Source of the DNA: Spirochaetales bacterium
Lineage (GTDB): Bacteria; Spirochaetota; Spirochaetia; UBA9216
Length of the DNA stretch: 64,000 nt
NCBI GenBank assembly: GCA_016839055.1
Contig: JAEKNX010000005.1
Location: 124,001 to 188,000, forward strand
Direction of reading: 5' to 3'
Shown: piece after piece, positions 1-9,490 of the stretch
Layout of the letters: each line of letters opens with the position of its first letter
Position numbering within the stretch: the first letter of the stretch is position 1
The notes under the pieces: model-generated
Databases searched by the model: none
What the model was told of the DNA's origin: nothing
Seen by the model: only the letters and a program-made list of their open reading frames with translations
Position numbers and translations under genes: made by a program

Positions 1-280
1 GTACTAATAGTTTTAGCAATGCGAATTGTCTGTCGATGGTATGCTTATTTGTAAGATCTGAAACCTTGATAACCTCTATCAGCCGGTTAAGCTGTTTTTT
101 TATCTGGTCGATGATGGTATCATCGCCCCTGCATACGAGGGTTATCCTGGTTATATCCGGATCCAGGGTTGGTCCGGATGAAAAGCTTTCAACATTATAG
201 CCGCGGCCGGAGAGTAATCCTGATATTCTGGCCAGAACCCCCGCGTTATTTTCTACAAGCAGTGATATTACATGGTTCAT
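1..280 (-). CDS. ilvH: Acetolactate synthase small (regulatory) subunit, partial
   Basis: The first 93 residues are visible; the rest lies beyond the left edge. The N-terminus begins MNHVISLLVENNAGVLARIS, the ACT-domain opening typical of IlvH/IlvN, followed by SGRGYNVESFSSGPT and the DITRITLV strand. This subunit binds valine and gives feedback control and full activity to IlvB. The start follows the ilvB stop by three bases, so the two are co-transcribed. An AGGAG-like sequence at the end of ilvB can serve as its ribosome binding site. Confidence 0.93.
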   Translation of the reverse strand, partial: MNHVISLLVENNAGVLARISGLLSGRGYNVESFSSGPTLDPDITRITLVCRGDDTIIDQIKKQLNRLIEVIKVSDLTNKHTIDRQFALLKLLV

Positions 281-283
281 AGT

Positions 284-2038
284 CTACTCCTCTTCCTTTT
301 CTATACAAAAAACCATTTCGTCAAGGCCTGCTCCGGGAGAAACCATCGGCCAGACATTGGCTTCAGGTTCAATCAAGCAGTCGATGATTATTGGTACGTC
401 AGTTAACGCAGCGGCTTTTTTTAGAGCATCTTCAAGTTCCGATTTACTCCTGACCCTGCACCCTTCGGCGCCGTAGGCATCGGCAAGCTTGACAAAATCC
501 GGACTGCCGTCCGGGCTGACTTTATCTTCTTTATCAGCCTTGATTCTGTCATTCAGATGAGTGGAGGAATACCTGCCGCCGTTAAACATCTGCTGCCATT
601 GTCTTACCATTCCGAGATATCCGTTGTTTAGAATTACTATTACTATAGGAAGCCTGCATTTTACGGCTGTAGCAAGTTCCTGAAGATTCATCTGAAAAGA
701 GCCGTCTCCGGCAATAGCAACGACTCTTCGATCTTTACATGCGATTGCAGCGCCTATTGCCGCCGGGAAACCGTATCCCATTGTACCGAGACCGCCTGAG
801 GTAATAAGTGTTCTAGGTTCTTTGAAGTTCCAGAAAAGGGCTGTCCACATCTGATTCTGTCCGACCTCGGTTGTTACAATAGCGTCTGGAAACGTTCTGT
901 TGACGGTGGAAATAACCTGATACGGCATCAAGTAGCTGCTGTCATCCTCTTTTGCATTGAAACCTTCATAAGCGTTTATGCAGATAGCCTCATCTTTCCA
1001 TTCTTTTATGGTCTTATGCCAAGCTGGCCGGTCTTTTTTATCAAGAAGAGGGTAGAGTTCTTCGAGTACAATTTTTGCATCACCAACTATCGGAATCTCA
1101 ACCGGAACATTTCTTGCTATGGCGGAAGGATCAATATCAAGATGGATTATTTTTGCGAGGGGCGCGAATTTCTCGAGATTCATCGTTACCCTGTCGTCAA
1201 ACCGGACTCCGATACCAAAGAGAAGATCACATTCGGAGACAGCCAGATTTGCCGCGTAAGTTCCGTGCATTCCTATCATCCCGAGATTAAGAGGATTTTT
1301 CGTCTCGAGAGCACCTATTCCCATCAGTGATGTTACAACTGGAATTCCTGTTTTCTCAATAATATTTCTGAATATTTTTGATGAATCCCCGACATTAATT
1401 CCTCCGCCGGCAAAGAACAAGGGTTTTTTAGCATCATTAACGGCTGTTACGGCTCTCTTTAACTGGCCCGCATGACCCTTGCCTGGGGAAGTATATCCTT
1501 GTAGATTCACGTCCTCTGGATATGTCTCTTCAAGCGGCTGGTATAGAATATCTTTTGGAATATCCACTACTACCGGGCCTGGTCTGCCGGTGGAGGCTAT
1601 ATGGAATGCCTCTCTGAGGGTTTTTCCAAGGTTCTCACGTTTGGTGACAATATAATTGTGCTTGGTGACCGGACGTGTTATGCCGACAGTATCGGCTTCC
1701 TGGAACGCGTCATTTCCAATCATGTTTCGGGGAACTTGTCCGGATATGCAGACCAGAGGAACACTGTCGAAATTCGCGGTAGCAAGACCTGTGACGGTGT
1801 TGGTTGCCCCGGGGCCGCTTGTTACAATACAGACTCCGGTTTTACCTGTCGTACGTGCATAGGCATCAGCCGCATGTACGGCAGCCTGTTCGTGTCTCGT
1901 TAGTACTACATTAATATCATCAGCATCAAAAAGGACATCGAAGATTGGAATGACAGCTCCGCCTGGATAGGCGAAAATTGTGTCAACCTTCTCTTTTCTG
2001 AGCGATTCGATGACCATCTCGGCTCCCTTAAATACCAT
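284..2038 (-). CDS. ilvB: Acetolactate synthase large subunit
   Basis: A 584-residue ThDP- and FAD-dependent enzyme that condenses two pyruvates to acetolactate (valine, leucine) or pyruvate with 2-oxobutyrate (isoleucine). The N-terminal domain has FAYPGGAVIPIFD and the catalytic-Glu segment TRHEQAAVHAADAYAR. A central FAD-binding domain follows, then the C-terminal ThDP motif GDGSFQMNLQEL...NNGYLGMVRQWQ. Length fits the family. The start at 2038 is preferred over one nine codons upstream because AGGAGG lies six bases before it. An attenuator precedes the gene and ilvH follows directly. Confidence 0.96.
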   Translation of the reverse strand: MVFKGAEMVIESLRKEKVDTIFAYPGGAVIPIFDVLFDADDINVVLTRHEQAAVHAADAYARTTGKTGVCIVTSGPGATNTVTGLATANFDSVPLVCISGQVPRNMIGNDAFQEADTVGITRPVTKHNYIVTKRENLGKTLREAFHIASTGRPGPVVVDIPKDILYQPLEETYPEDVNLQGYTSPGKGHAGQLKRAVTAVNDAKKPLFFAGGGINVGDSSKIFRNIIEKTGIPVVTSLMGIGALETKNPLNLGMIGMHGTYAANLAVSECDLLFGIGVRFDDRVTMNLEKFAPLAKIIHLDIDPSAIARNVPVEIPIVGDAKIVLEELYPLLDKKDRPAWHKTIKEWKDEAICINAYEGFNAKEDDSSYLMPYQVISTVNRTFPDAIVTTEVGQNQMWTALFWNFKEPRTLITSGGLGTMGYGFPAAIGAAIACKDRRVVAIAGDGSFQMNLQELATAVKCRLPIVIVILNNGYLGMVRQWQQMFNGGRYSSTHLNDRIKADKEDKVSPDGSPDFVKLADAYGAEGCRVRSKSELEDALKKAAALTDVPIIIDCLIEPEANVWPMVSPGAGLDEMVFCIEKEEE

Positions 2039-2066
2039 ACTTTTCCTCCTGGTTTTTATGCACATT

Positions 2067-2100
2067 AAAAAAAAACCGTTCTCCCTCGCAGGGAGAACGG
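2067..2100 (-). terminator. Transcription attenuator upstream of ilvB
   Basis: A perfect 10-bp stem (CCGTTCTCCC with GGGAGAACGG, five-base loop) is followed on the minus strand by nine T residues. It lies 28 bases upstream of the ilvB start and 23 bases after a leader ORF rich in Ile and Leu codons. This is the arrangement of a ribosome-mediated attenuator. A competing antiterminator was not folded. Confidence 0.85.
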
Positions 2101-2123
2101 TCAGAAGTCAAGCTTCCGGTAAA

Positions 2124-2213
2124 TCAATCTCCCTGCATAATCCTTTTTCTGAGTAGAATAATAATGCTTGGTAGTGAGATTATTGATTTGCCTGAAGTTG
2201 TCCTCAAATTCAT
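2124..2213 (-). CDS. ilv operon leader peptide (29 aa)
   Basis: A short ORF begins with ATG at 2213 and stops with TGA at 2124. It carries the run SIIILLRKRIM: three consecutive Ile codons followed by two Leu codons, after earlier Ile-Ile, Leu and Thr codons. The placement upstream of an intrinsic terminator and ilvB matches leader peptides of branched-chain amino acid operons, in which stalling at Ile/Leu codons prevents termination. No Shine-Dalgarno is seen; the putative promoter places transcription start at or next to the ATG, so the leader may be translated from a leaderless RNA. Confidence 0.72.
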   Translation of the reverse strand: MNLRTTSGKSIISLPSIIILLRKRIMQGD

Positions 2214-2219
2214 TATAAA

Positions 2220-2248
2220 AGGTTAATAGTGTTTGGGTTATTTGTCAA
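2220..2248 (-). promoter_or_regulatory. Promoter of the ilv leader/ilvBH operon
   Basis: TTGACA (2248-2243), 17-base spacer, then TAACCT (2225-2220) on the minus strand. The expected start of transcription is about 2213, the A of the leader ATG. A TATAAT overlaps the ATG itself but has no -35 box at a suitable distance. Confidence 0.5.
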
Positions 2249-2293
2249 GTTAAACTTCAGTAATTTTAAAGACTATGCAGTAAAATTAAAGTT

Positions 2294-2321
2294 TTGATAT
2301 TACAGTACAAACTGTTATAAT
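2294..2321 (+). promoter_or_regulatory. Promoter giving a leaderless transcript
   Basis: TTGATA (2294-2299), 16-base spacer, TATAAT (2316-2321). The ATG of the next gene is at 2328, six bases after the -10 box, with no purine-rich ribosome binding site before it. The transcript would begin at or beside the start codon. Confidence 0.65.
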
Positions 2322-2327
2322 AAAAAT

Positions 2328-2951
2328 ATGGAATTAATTATTGAGTATTTTGGTACGGCAGCGTCCGTAATTGTTGCAGTTTCGCTAACCCAGAAGAATA
2401 TAAAGAAGCTTAGGATCCTTAACGGAATTGGTGCCGTAGCTTTCGCTTTATATGGGTTTATGATTAACGCGTGGCCGGTCTTCGGTCTCAATGCCCTCAT
2501 TGCATTGATTGATCTTTACTATCTGATAGAGATGAAGCGCAGAAAAGATTTTTTCAAACTCATGAAAATTGAGCATCCAGCTGATTCTATCTATCTGAGG
2601 GGTTTTCTTGACTTTTATTTAGATGACATTCAGAAATTCATGCCGGAATTCAGCCTTGAGAAAATGGAAGATGCCTCTGCCGCCTTTGTGCTGCGTGACA
2701 TGATGCCTGTTTCCCTCGTTGTTTACTCAGAATCAGGAGACAGGGTGGAAATATTTGTTGATTACGCGCTGCCGGCCTATAGGGACGGGAAAAATTCAAG
2801 ATATTTTTTCGATAAACTGACCGAGACTATCGATAAAAAGAGAAAAACTTTTATTACTAAACCAGGAAGCGCTTTGCATAATAAATATCTAAGGACTATG
2901 GGCTTTAAGTATTCAGAAGTGGATAATCTGTATATCTTCAGCAAGAGCTAA
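2328..2951 (+). CDS. YgjV-like membrane protein with extra C-terminal domain
   Basis: 207 residues. The first 80 or so form hydrophobic segments (ASVIVAVSLTQ, IGAVAFALYGFMI, LNALIALIDLYYLIEM) resembling YgjV-family inner-membrane proteins of unknown function. Residues 85-207 are soluble; the closing segment NKYLRTMGFKYSEVDNLYIF is reminiscent of acetyltransferase-like folds, but no catalytic motif can be named. The start is fixed by the -10 box six bases upstream; there is no Shine-Dalgarno. It is divergent from the ilv operon and followed after 23 bases by the next gene. Confidence 0.75.
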   Translation: MELIIEYFGTAASVIVAVSLTQKNIKKLRILNGIGAVAFALYGFMINAWPVFGLNALIALIDLYYLIEMKRRKDFFKLMKIEHPADSIYLRGFLDFYLDDIQKFMPEFSLEKMEDASAAFVLRDMMPVSLVVYSESGDRVEIFVDYALPAYRDGKNSRYFFDKLTETIDKKRKTFITKPGSALHNKYLRTMGFKYSEVDNLYIFSKS

Positions 2952-2974
2952 ATTTGAGACAGGAAGGCTAAACA

Positions 2975-4645
2975 GTGGATGAATCAGGGACGTTTGAAAA
3001 ACTTGTAAGAGAATTAGATCCTGTGGAACGACAAGAATTGCTCAAGAAACTAACTCCGGCTGAGATCGTATCGGCGGAACCTCTAATTAGAAAAGAGCCT
3101 GAACAAGAGATCGATCTTGAGAAAGAATATTATTCGCTGGGCCTGATTAGTAGACTTGTTATATTTTTTCATGTGGTCTTCGCAGGCGAAGATAAATTCC
3201 AGCTGACTGAAGATCTGGTTCTTAAAAAGCTGGAGCGTGAATTGAAACGCGACAGCGGTGAGATAGTATCCTTGAAAAACGGGCAGCTGCTGGAAGATTT
3301 TCTTACTGAACTGGTCAAGCTTCATGAGGCGAGCCGATTTTTTTCGGGACCCATAAATGCCGTCTGGAGACATAATCGTGATGAATTTTTAAACTTTCTT
3401 GGAAGTTTTCAGATACCCATAATCCATAAACAGCTTGAGCAGATAACTGATTTCGAACTCACCGAGAAGTCTACCGGTTTCAAGAATCCGGTAGACGTAA
3501 GAAAAGAGGTCTTTTTGAATGTTGAGAGTAATCTTGCGAAAATTACCGGAGATCTACGGAAATCAATGTATCTTCATTCAAAAACAGTTTCTGTGCTCAG
3601 TGAGCTTATTGATTACGACTATAAATCGACGGAGAATCTGTTTTCAAAGAAGAATGATAAATTATGCTGCTACTTCGGTGATGCCCGGGCGCCTCTGGAC
3701 AGGTTGACCAATGTTCTGTCTTCCCTGCGGGTATCACCCGATCAGCAGCTGCTTGAAGCCATGTTTTTATTCATGCATGAGGATTTAAAGGTTAAGGATG
3801 AAAATTTCATTCAGGCTGAATTAAAAAATTTCTTTCATGAAGCAAAGGAAAACCTGAAAAAAATCCGTGAATTTAATCTGAAAGTACAACCTGCCAAACT
3901 TATGAAGCTTGTAACCGGGAATATCGGATATCATTCAAAGCCCGTCTCAGGAGGAGAGGACTGGTTTAATCTATATTCGAAATACTGGTATACTCTGGCT
4001 GAGTCCCGTTATAAAAAGTACAGCGCCGAAAAACGGAGAGAGAAAATATTTAAGGATATGCAGATGTATTTCAAGAAGGATGAAATGCCTGTACTGGAGT
4101 ACTACAAAAATGCTTTTAAATTCAGCTGCGGCTTTCTTAATGTTTTTATCCGGGACGAAATGGCTGTACGGATGAATGGTATCCTGAAAAAAATACTGGT
4201 GGACGGAAGGTTTTATAAAAAACAGAATAAGGAAGGTTTTACCGACTCTTACAGTCTTTTGATGGGGCTCTATGAGAAATTCAGGAAGTTTGATGCCAAG
4301 AGCGCGAAAGGCGGAGCATATAAAATACAGATTGATGATGCCGGCCGTGAGATGGTTTCTGAATCCCTTAGGGCAAAGAAGGTAGCCTCGGTTGTTGAAC
4401 AGGCTGATTTCGAGGCTAAAGAACTCCTTGATAAGGGACTCGAAGGACTACTGCTTCTGAAAAATATCCTATATGGAATACTTCACGGAAAGGCGGGCGG
4501 TCAGTTTGACAGCCTGTCAAATTTGAACGGTCTCGTTACAAGCGAAAGTCGTGATTTTATTATTGATCTGAACGAGACCTACACGAAGATAGATGATGCA
4601 TACCGGATTCTCGGGGACATCATTGCACTCGAAGAAGTCGGTTGA
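2975..4645 (+). CDS. Large hypothetical protein, spirochaete-type
   Basis: 556 residues, highly charged and mainly helical, without signal peptide or membrane segment. It opens FEKLVRELDPVERQELLKKL, like a helical repeat or PilZ-associated protein, and carries many Lys/Glu-rich helices. It may belong to a spirochaete-restricted family (DUF5312 is my best guess, from memory). The GTG start at 2975 has AGGAAGG eight bases upstream. It is probably co-transcribed with the YgjV-like gene. No function can be assigned. Confidence 0.8.
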   Translation: MDESGTFEKLVRELDPVERQELLKKLTPAEIVSAEPLIRKEPEQEIDLEKEYYSLGLISRLVIFFHVVFAGEDKFQLTEDLVLKKLERELKRDSGEIVSLKNGQLLEDFLTELVKLHEASRFFSGPINAVWRHNRDEFLNFLGSFQIPIIHKQLEQITDFELTEKSTGFKNPVDVRKEVFLNVESNLAKITGDLRKSMYLHSKTVSVLSELIDYDYKSTENLFSKKNDKLCCYFGDARAPLDRLTNVLSSLRVSPDQQLLEAMFLFMHEDLKVKDENFIQAELKNFFHEAKENLKKIREFNLKVQPAKLMKLVTGNIGYHSKPVSGGEDWFNLYSKYWYTLAESRYKKYSAEKRREKIFKDMQMYFKKDEMPVLEYYKNAFKFSCGFLNVFIRDEMAVRMNGILKKILVDGRFYKKQNKEGFTDSYSLLMGLYEKFRKFDAKSAKGGAYKIQIDDAGREMVSESLRAKKVASVVEQADFEAKELLDKGLEGLLLLKNILYGILHGKAGGQFDSLSNLNGLVTSESRDFIIDLNETYTKIDDAYRILGDIIALEEVG

Positions 4646-4671
4646 GCAATAACGGATAAAAACAATAAGAT

Positions 4672-5376
4672 ATGGAAAGAATCAGAAAATTATATGAAAA
4701 CAGGATTGGCGGGAAGCTTCTGATGACAACTCTATCGGCCGGAAGAATGGGAACCTCCTGGGAGACCGTTCATCCGGCAAAGCTTGCAGTCTATGATGAG
4801 CTTGGAATTGACTCAGGGAGAGTCCTTTTCGTAAAGCAGAAGCACACAAGGCACGTCGAAAGAGCCGAAGAGCTAAGAGCCCGCGGATTATCAGGACTCT
4901 GTGAGGCCGATGGGATTATTAGTTCCAATTCTGAGGATATTCTCGGGCTGACGGTAGCGGACTGTATGCCGGTGTTTCTGCATGATGAGAGAACTGGTGT
5001 CAGAGCGCTTCTTCACAGCGGCTGGAAGGGCACCGGGATAGCTCTCGAAGCAATAGAAATAATGAAGAACAAGTACGGATGCCGTGCGGGTGATATCCGT
5101 GCGGTACTCGGGCCTGCTATAGGAAGTTGCTGCTATAATGTTGAAGCCGTCAGGGCGAGGCAGTTTGAGGCGGAGTGGGGCAGGGGGAGTGTCGAAAAGC
5201 GCGGCGGTAATTTTTTTATTTCCATGAGAACTGCGAATAGGAATATGCTTGAAGATGTTGGAATTACCGGAATAGTTGACGTTGATGAATGTACATGCTG
5301 CAGCGGAAACCTAGGTTCCTTCAGGAGAGAGGGCCAGGAAGCTTTTACGCTGATGATGGTCCTCAGTATTTGCTGA
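4672..5376 (+). CDS. pgeF: Peptidoglycan editing factor / YfiH-type laccase-domain protein
   Basis: 234 residues matching the YfiH/PgeF family, a cytosolic Cu/Zn-binding enzyme implicated in removing mis-incorporated residues from peptidoglycan precursors and with purine-nucleoside hydrolase activity in homologues. Visible family motifs are LTVADCMPVFL, LLHSGWKGTG and GPAIGSCCYNV, with the metal-ligating His of HSGW and Cys of DCMP. It starts 26 bases after the preceding gene without a strong ribosome binding site. Confidence 0.88.
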   Translation: MERIRKLYENRIGGKLLMTTLSAGRMGTSWETVHPAKLAVYDELGIDSGRVLFVKQKHTRHVERAEELRARGLSGLCEADGIISSNSEDILGLTVADCMPVFLHDERTGVRALLHSGWKGTGIALEAIEIMKNKYGCRAGDIRAVLGPAIGSCCYNVEAVRARQFEAEWGRGSVEKRGGNFFISMRTANRNMLEDVGITGIVDVDECTCCSGNLGSFRREGQEAFTLMMVLSIC

Positions 5377-5420
5377 AATGCATCAGGACATCTTGAATCC
5401 GCTTGAATAATGTGTAATTA

Positions 5421-5448
5421 TTGACGCTCAACCAATAAACTTTAATAG
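5421..5448 (+). promoter_or_regulatory. Possible argS promoter
   Basis: TTGACG (5421-5426), 16-base spacer, TAATAG (5443-5448); the -10 match is weak. argS begins at 5473 behind a strong GGAGG at 5458-5462. Confidence 0.35.
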
Positions 5449-5472
5449 CTCACATCCGGAGGATAATTACTG

Positions 5473-7242
5473 ATGACTGATTTGAAGAAGAGCTGGCAGG
5501 AATATATATTTAAAGCACTGAAGACGGCAGCGGACAGAGAGAATGTGGAAGCCGGGATTGATTCCGCTGAGAACATTATCGTTAGCAGTCCTCCGAAACC
5601 GGAAATGGGAGATTTTGCGTTCGCCATGTTTCCTTTTGCCAAGGCACTCAGGACTTCCCCGCAGAATATAGCCGGAATGGTAGTGAAAGAACTTGAAAAC
5701 ATGGAAGACGCCTCAGCAGCTGGAACATTTTCAACAGCAGGCCCCTATGTAAATGTTAAAATCAACATCATGGATTCGGCGGCCGGAATAATCTCCAAAG
5801 TTCTTAATGATAAAGATGATTATGGACGGGGAAGCAGTTTGAAAGGCAGGAAAATCATGCTTGAGTTTTCCTGTCCAAACACAAATAAGCCTCTCCATCT
5901 TGGGCATCTAAGGAATGACTCAATAGGATCGGCGGTTGCGAGAATTCTCAAGGCAGCCGGAGCTGAGGTAATGAAGGTTAATCTTATCAATGACCGCGGA
6001 ATTCATATCTGTAAATCGATGCTTGCGTACCGGAAATTCGGAAACGGAGCGACTCCAGAGTCTACAGGAATGAAGAGCGACCATTTTGTAGGTAAATACT
6101 ATGTGAAATTCGATAGTTGGTCGAAGGAAGATGACGGCGCGCTTGCTGAAGCCCAGAAAATGCTTCAGGACTGGGAATCCGGCGATGAAGAGGTAACCAG
6201 TCTCTGGAAACAGATGAATAAGTGGACAATTGACGGCATTGAAGAAACATATAAGGCAACCGGAATAAGTTTTGACAAGGTATATTATGAAAGCAACACC
6301 TATTCGAGTGGTAAACAAGAGGTTCTTAACGGACTTGAAAAAGGTGTATTCTATAAAGAGGATGATGGTTCAATTTGGGCTGACCTCTCTGAAATAAAAC
6401 TTGACAAGAAGGTTTTGCTCCGGGGAGACGGCACCACCCTCTATATGACTCAGGATCTAGGTACGGCAATAGCACGACAGTCTGACTGGCCCTTTGATCA
6501 GCTTATCTACGTTGTCGGTTCGGAGCAGCAATATCATTTTCAGGTCCTCTTTCATATCCTGAAAAAACTCGGCTACATCTGGGCGGAAGATTTAAAGCAT
6601 CTGTCCTACGGCATGGTGAACCTTCCGGACGGAAAGATGAAATCGAGGGAGGGAACGGTAGTTGATGCCGATGACCTTGTGAAACAGCTTGGAGAAATGG
6701 CAAAAGAAGAAATCATAGCTAAAGAGAGGGGAGATGACGTCGGTGATATAGACGGAACGGCACATTCAATCGCTCTCGGCGCCCTGAATTATTATCTTCT
6801 TCAGGTATCTCCGTCGAAGGATATGATATTTAATCCCGCGGAGTCTCTATCATTTAATGGAAATACGGGGCCCTACCTTCAGTATATGGGAGCCAGAATT
6901 TCCAGTATGATAAGGAAATTCGAGAATCAGAAAGAAAAATTCGCGGGAATAGAGGCTTCTTCTTCAGTCTTGACTGTAGAAGAAGAAAAAGAACTAATTA
7001 AATTGCTTATTTCTTATCCCGAAGTTGTTGAACAGACTGCCAATCAGTATAATCCTTCCGCATTGACAGCCTTTCTCTATGAGCTTGCGAAAACATATTC
7101 AAGGTTCTACCATGATAATCCGGTGCTTAATAATGAAGATAAGGTAATAGCGGTAAGCAGGATGGAGCTGTCAAAGGCGGTTCTGCAGGTTTTTCGCAAC
7201 GGATTTGAATTAATAGGGATTCCATTCCTTGAAAAGATGTAA
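5473..7242 (+). CDS. argS: Arginyl-tRNA synthetase
   Basis: 589 residues; class I synthetase that charges tRNA-Arg. The N-terminal Add1 domain is followed by the HIGH-type motif in NKPLHLGHLRND, the catalytic core with LYMTQDLGTAI and YVVGSEQQYHF, the KMSKS-equivalent PDGKMKSREGTVV and an anticodon-binding DALR domain ending GIPFLEKM. Length is normal. GGAGG precedes the ATG by 10 bases. Confidence 0.97.
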   Translation: MTDLKKSWQEYIFKALKTAADRENVEAGIDSAENIIVSSPPKPEMGDFAFAMFPFAKALRTSPQNIAGMVVKELENMEDASAAGTFSTAGPYVNVKINIMDSAAGIISKVLNDKDDYGRGSSLKGRKIMLEFSCPNTNKPLHLGHLRNDSIGSAVARILKAAGAEVMKVNLINDRGIHICKSMLAYRKFGNGATPESTGMKSDHFVGKYYVKFDSWSKEDDGALAEAQKMLQDWESGDEEVTSLWKQMNKWTIDGIEETYKATGISFDKVYYESNTYSSGKQEVLNGLEKGVFYKEDDGSIWADLSEIKLDKKVLLRGDGTTLYMTQDLGTAIARQSDWPFDQLIYVVGSEQQYHFQVLFHILKKLGYIWAEDLKHLSYGMVNLPDGKMKSREGTVVDADDLVKQLGEMAKEEIIAKERGDDVGDIDGTAHSIALGALNYYLLQVSPSKDMIFNPAESLSFNGNTGPYLQYMGARISSMIRKFENQKEKFAGIEASSSVLTVEEEKELIKLLISYPEVVEQTANQYNPSALTAFLYELAKTYSRFYHDNPVLNNEDKVIAVSRMELSKAVLQVFRNGFELIGIPFLEKM

Positions 7243-7344
7243 GTTTATTTAATAAATTTGATTTTTGCTGTAATATGGCTGTGAACCGGCAGCTGCTATA
7301 AGAGCGGCGGTAGAGTTTTTGGTTATAATCAGGATTGGTGGATA

Positions 7345-7398
7345 GGAGAGGGGCTTCCTGAAATCGGTTGGTTTTGGAAATCCCTCTTCGGTATTTTT
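7345..7398 (+). terminator. Probable argS terminator
   Basis: A hairpin pairs GGAGAGGG..TTCC (7345-7358) with GGAA..CCCTCTTC (7376-7389), with one internal mismatch, and TTTTTT follows at 7393-7398. The 344-base gap 7243-7586 otherwise holds two similar AT-rich stretches (around 7409-7425 and 7444-7458) and the rplU promoter; I see no gene in it. Confidence 0.55.
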
Positions 7399-7521
7399 TG
7401 CATGAATGCATTTGTATATATATTAAAACAAATTGCAAAAAACTGCATTTATATATAGGGCAGCTCTTTTGAAAATTTTTGATTTTTGAAAGAGCCTGAG
7501 TTATGAGAAATTGATAGGGCA

Positions 7522-7553
7522 TTGACTATCAGGCACTGATTATGGTATATAAT
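7522..7553 (+). promoter_or_regulatory. rplU operon promoter
   Basis: TTGACT (7522-7527) and TATATA/TATAAT (7546-7553): the spacer is 18 to the first reading and 20 to the better hexamer. The transcript would carry a short leader before rplU, whose ribosome binding site is AAGG at 7575. Confidence 0.45.
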
Positions 7554-7586
7554 CTTCTCAGATATTTTTGTATTAAGGTTGGATAA

Positions 7587-7898
7587 ATGTACGCACTGGT
7601 TGAAATTAAAGGTAAACAGTACAAAGCGGAAAAGGGCGGCCTGCTTAGGGTTGATAAAATAGAAGGCGAAAACGGCGATAAGCTGGAATTCGACTCTGTA
7701 TTAATGCTGAGCGGAGACGATGTTAAAGTCGGAACTCCCTATGTGGACGGAGCAAAAGTAACGGTCACACTTGAAGATCAGATTAAAGGAAAAAAGGTCA
7801 AAATCTTCAAGTTTAAAAAAAGAAAGAACTACAGTCTCACACAGGGTCACAGACAGAAGTATACTACTGTACGTGTAGATGATATAATCGAAGCTTAA
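7587..7898 (+). CDS. rplU: 50S ribosomal protein L21
   Basis: 103 residues, the usual length. It opens YALVEIKGKQYKAEKG and ends with the basic KFKKRKNYSLTQGHRQKYT segment that binds 23S rRNA. It heads the classic rplU-prp-rpmA-obg cluster, and the next ORF starts one base after its stop. Confidence 0.97.
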   Translation: MYALVEIKGKQYKAEKGGLLRVDKIEGENGDKLEFDSVLMLSGDDVKVGTPYVDGAKVTVTLEDQIKGKKVKIFKFKKRKNYSLTQGHRQKYTTVRVDDIIEA

Positions 7899-7899
7899 T

Positions 7900-8241
7900 T
7901 TGATTAATATCAGGATTGCCATTGATAACAAGGGCAATCTAGGCACATTGAGGGCCGAAGGTCATGCAATGAATGCCGAAAAGGGTTCGAATATTGTCTG
8001 TGCTGCGGTATCTGCGCAGCTCAGGGCGGTTGTAAGAGCTCTTCAAGCAAAAGCCGGAATAGAAGCCGTAATTTCTGCGGATGAGCCCGGTTTTCTTGAG
8101 CTGATTGTAAAATCCGGTTTAGGCAATTCTGAATGGCTTGAAGGGGCTACTGATGTCCTTCTTGCCGGACTGCTTGAGACGGAACGGGATTTTCCCGATG
8201 AATGCAGTATTAAACTGTTTAAAAATGATTTAAGGAGCTAG
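7900..8241 (+). CDS. prp: Ribosomal-processing cysteine protease Prp (YsxB family)
   Basis: 113 residues from a TTG at 7900, one base after the rplU stop and two bases before rpmA. The family dyad is present: His22 in EGHA and Cys34 in NIVCAAVSA. In Firmicutes and some other phyla Prp removes an N-terminal extension from L27. The L27 encoded next door has no such extension, so this Prp either has another substrate or a non-proteolytic role. Confidence 0.9.
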   Translation: MINIRIAIDNKGNLGTLRAEGHAMNAEKGSNIVCAAVSAQLRAVVRALQAKAGIEAVISADEPGFLELIVKSGLGNSEWLEGATDVLLAGLLETERDFPDECSIKLFKNDLRS

Positions 8242-8243
8242 TA

Positions 8244-8498
8244 ATGGCACATAAGAAGGGCGGCGGAAGCAGTAAAAACGGAAGAGATTCTAATGCACAA
8301 CGACTCGGCGTTAAAAAATTCGGCGGTGAGGTTGTTAAAGCTGGTGAAATACTTGTCAGACAGAGAGGTACTAAAATCCATCCCGGAATTAATGTAGGCA
8401 AGGGCAAGGATGACACCCTTTTTGCTAAGAGCCAGGGATCAGTCGAATTCAATAATAGGATGGGCAGGAAATTCGTTTCTATTGTTCCTGGTGAATAA
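8244..8498 (+). CDS. rpmA: 50S ribosomal protein L27
   Basis: 84 residues with the hallmark start [16 protein letters not shown] and [10 protein letters not shown]. The mature N-terminus, which reaches the peptidyl-transferase centre, is encoded directly: an in-frame TGA at 8226-8228 and the absence of upstream start codons rule out a cleavable pre-sequence. AAGGAG lies seven bases before the ATG. Confidence 0.97.
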   Translation: MAHKKGGGSSKNGRDSNAQRLGVKKFGGEVVKAGEILVRQRGTKIHPGINVGKGKDDTLFAKSQGSVEFNNRMGRKFVSIVPGE

Positions 8499-9488
<990 letters not shown>

Positions 9489-9490
9489 TT

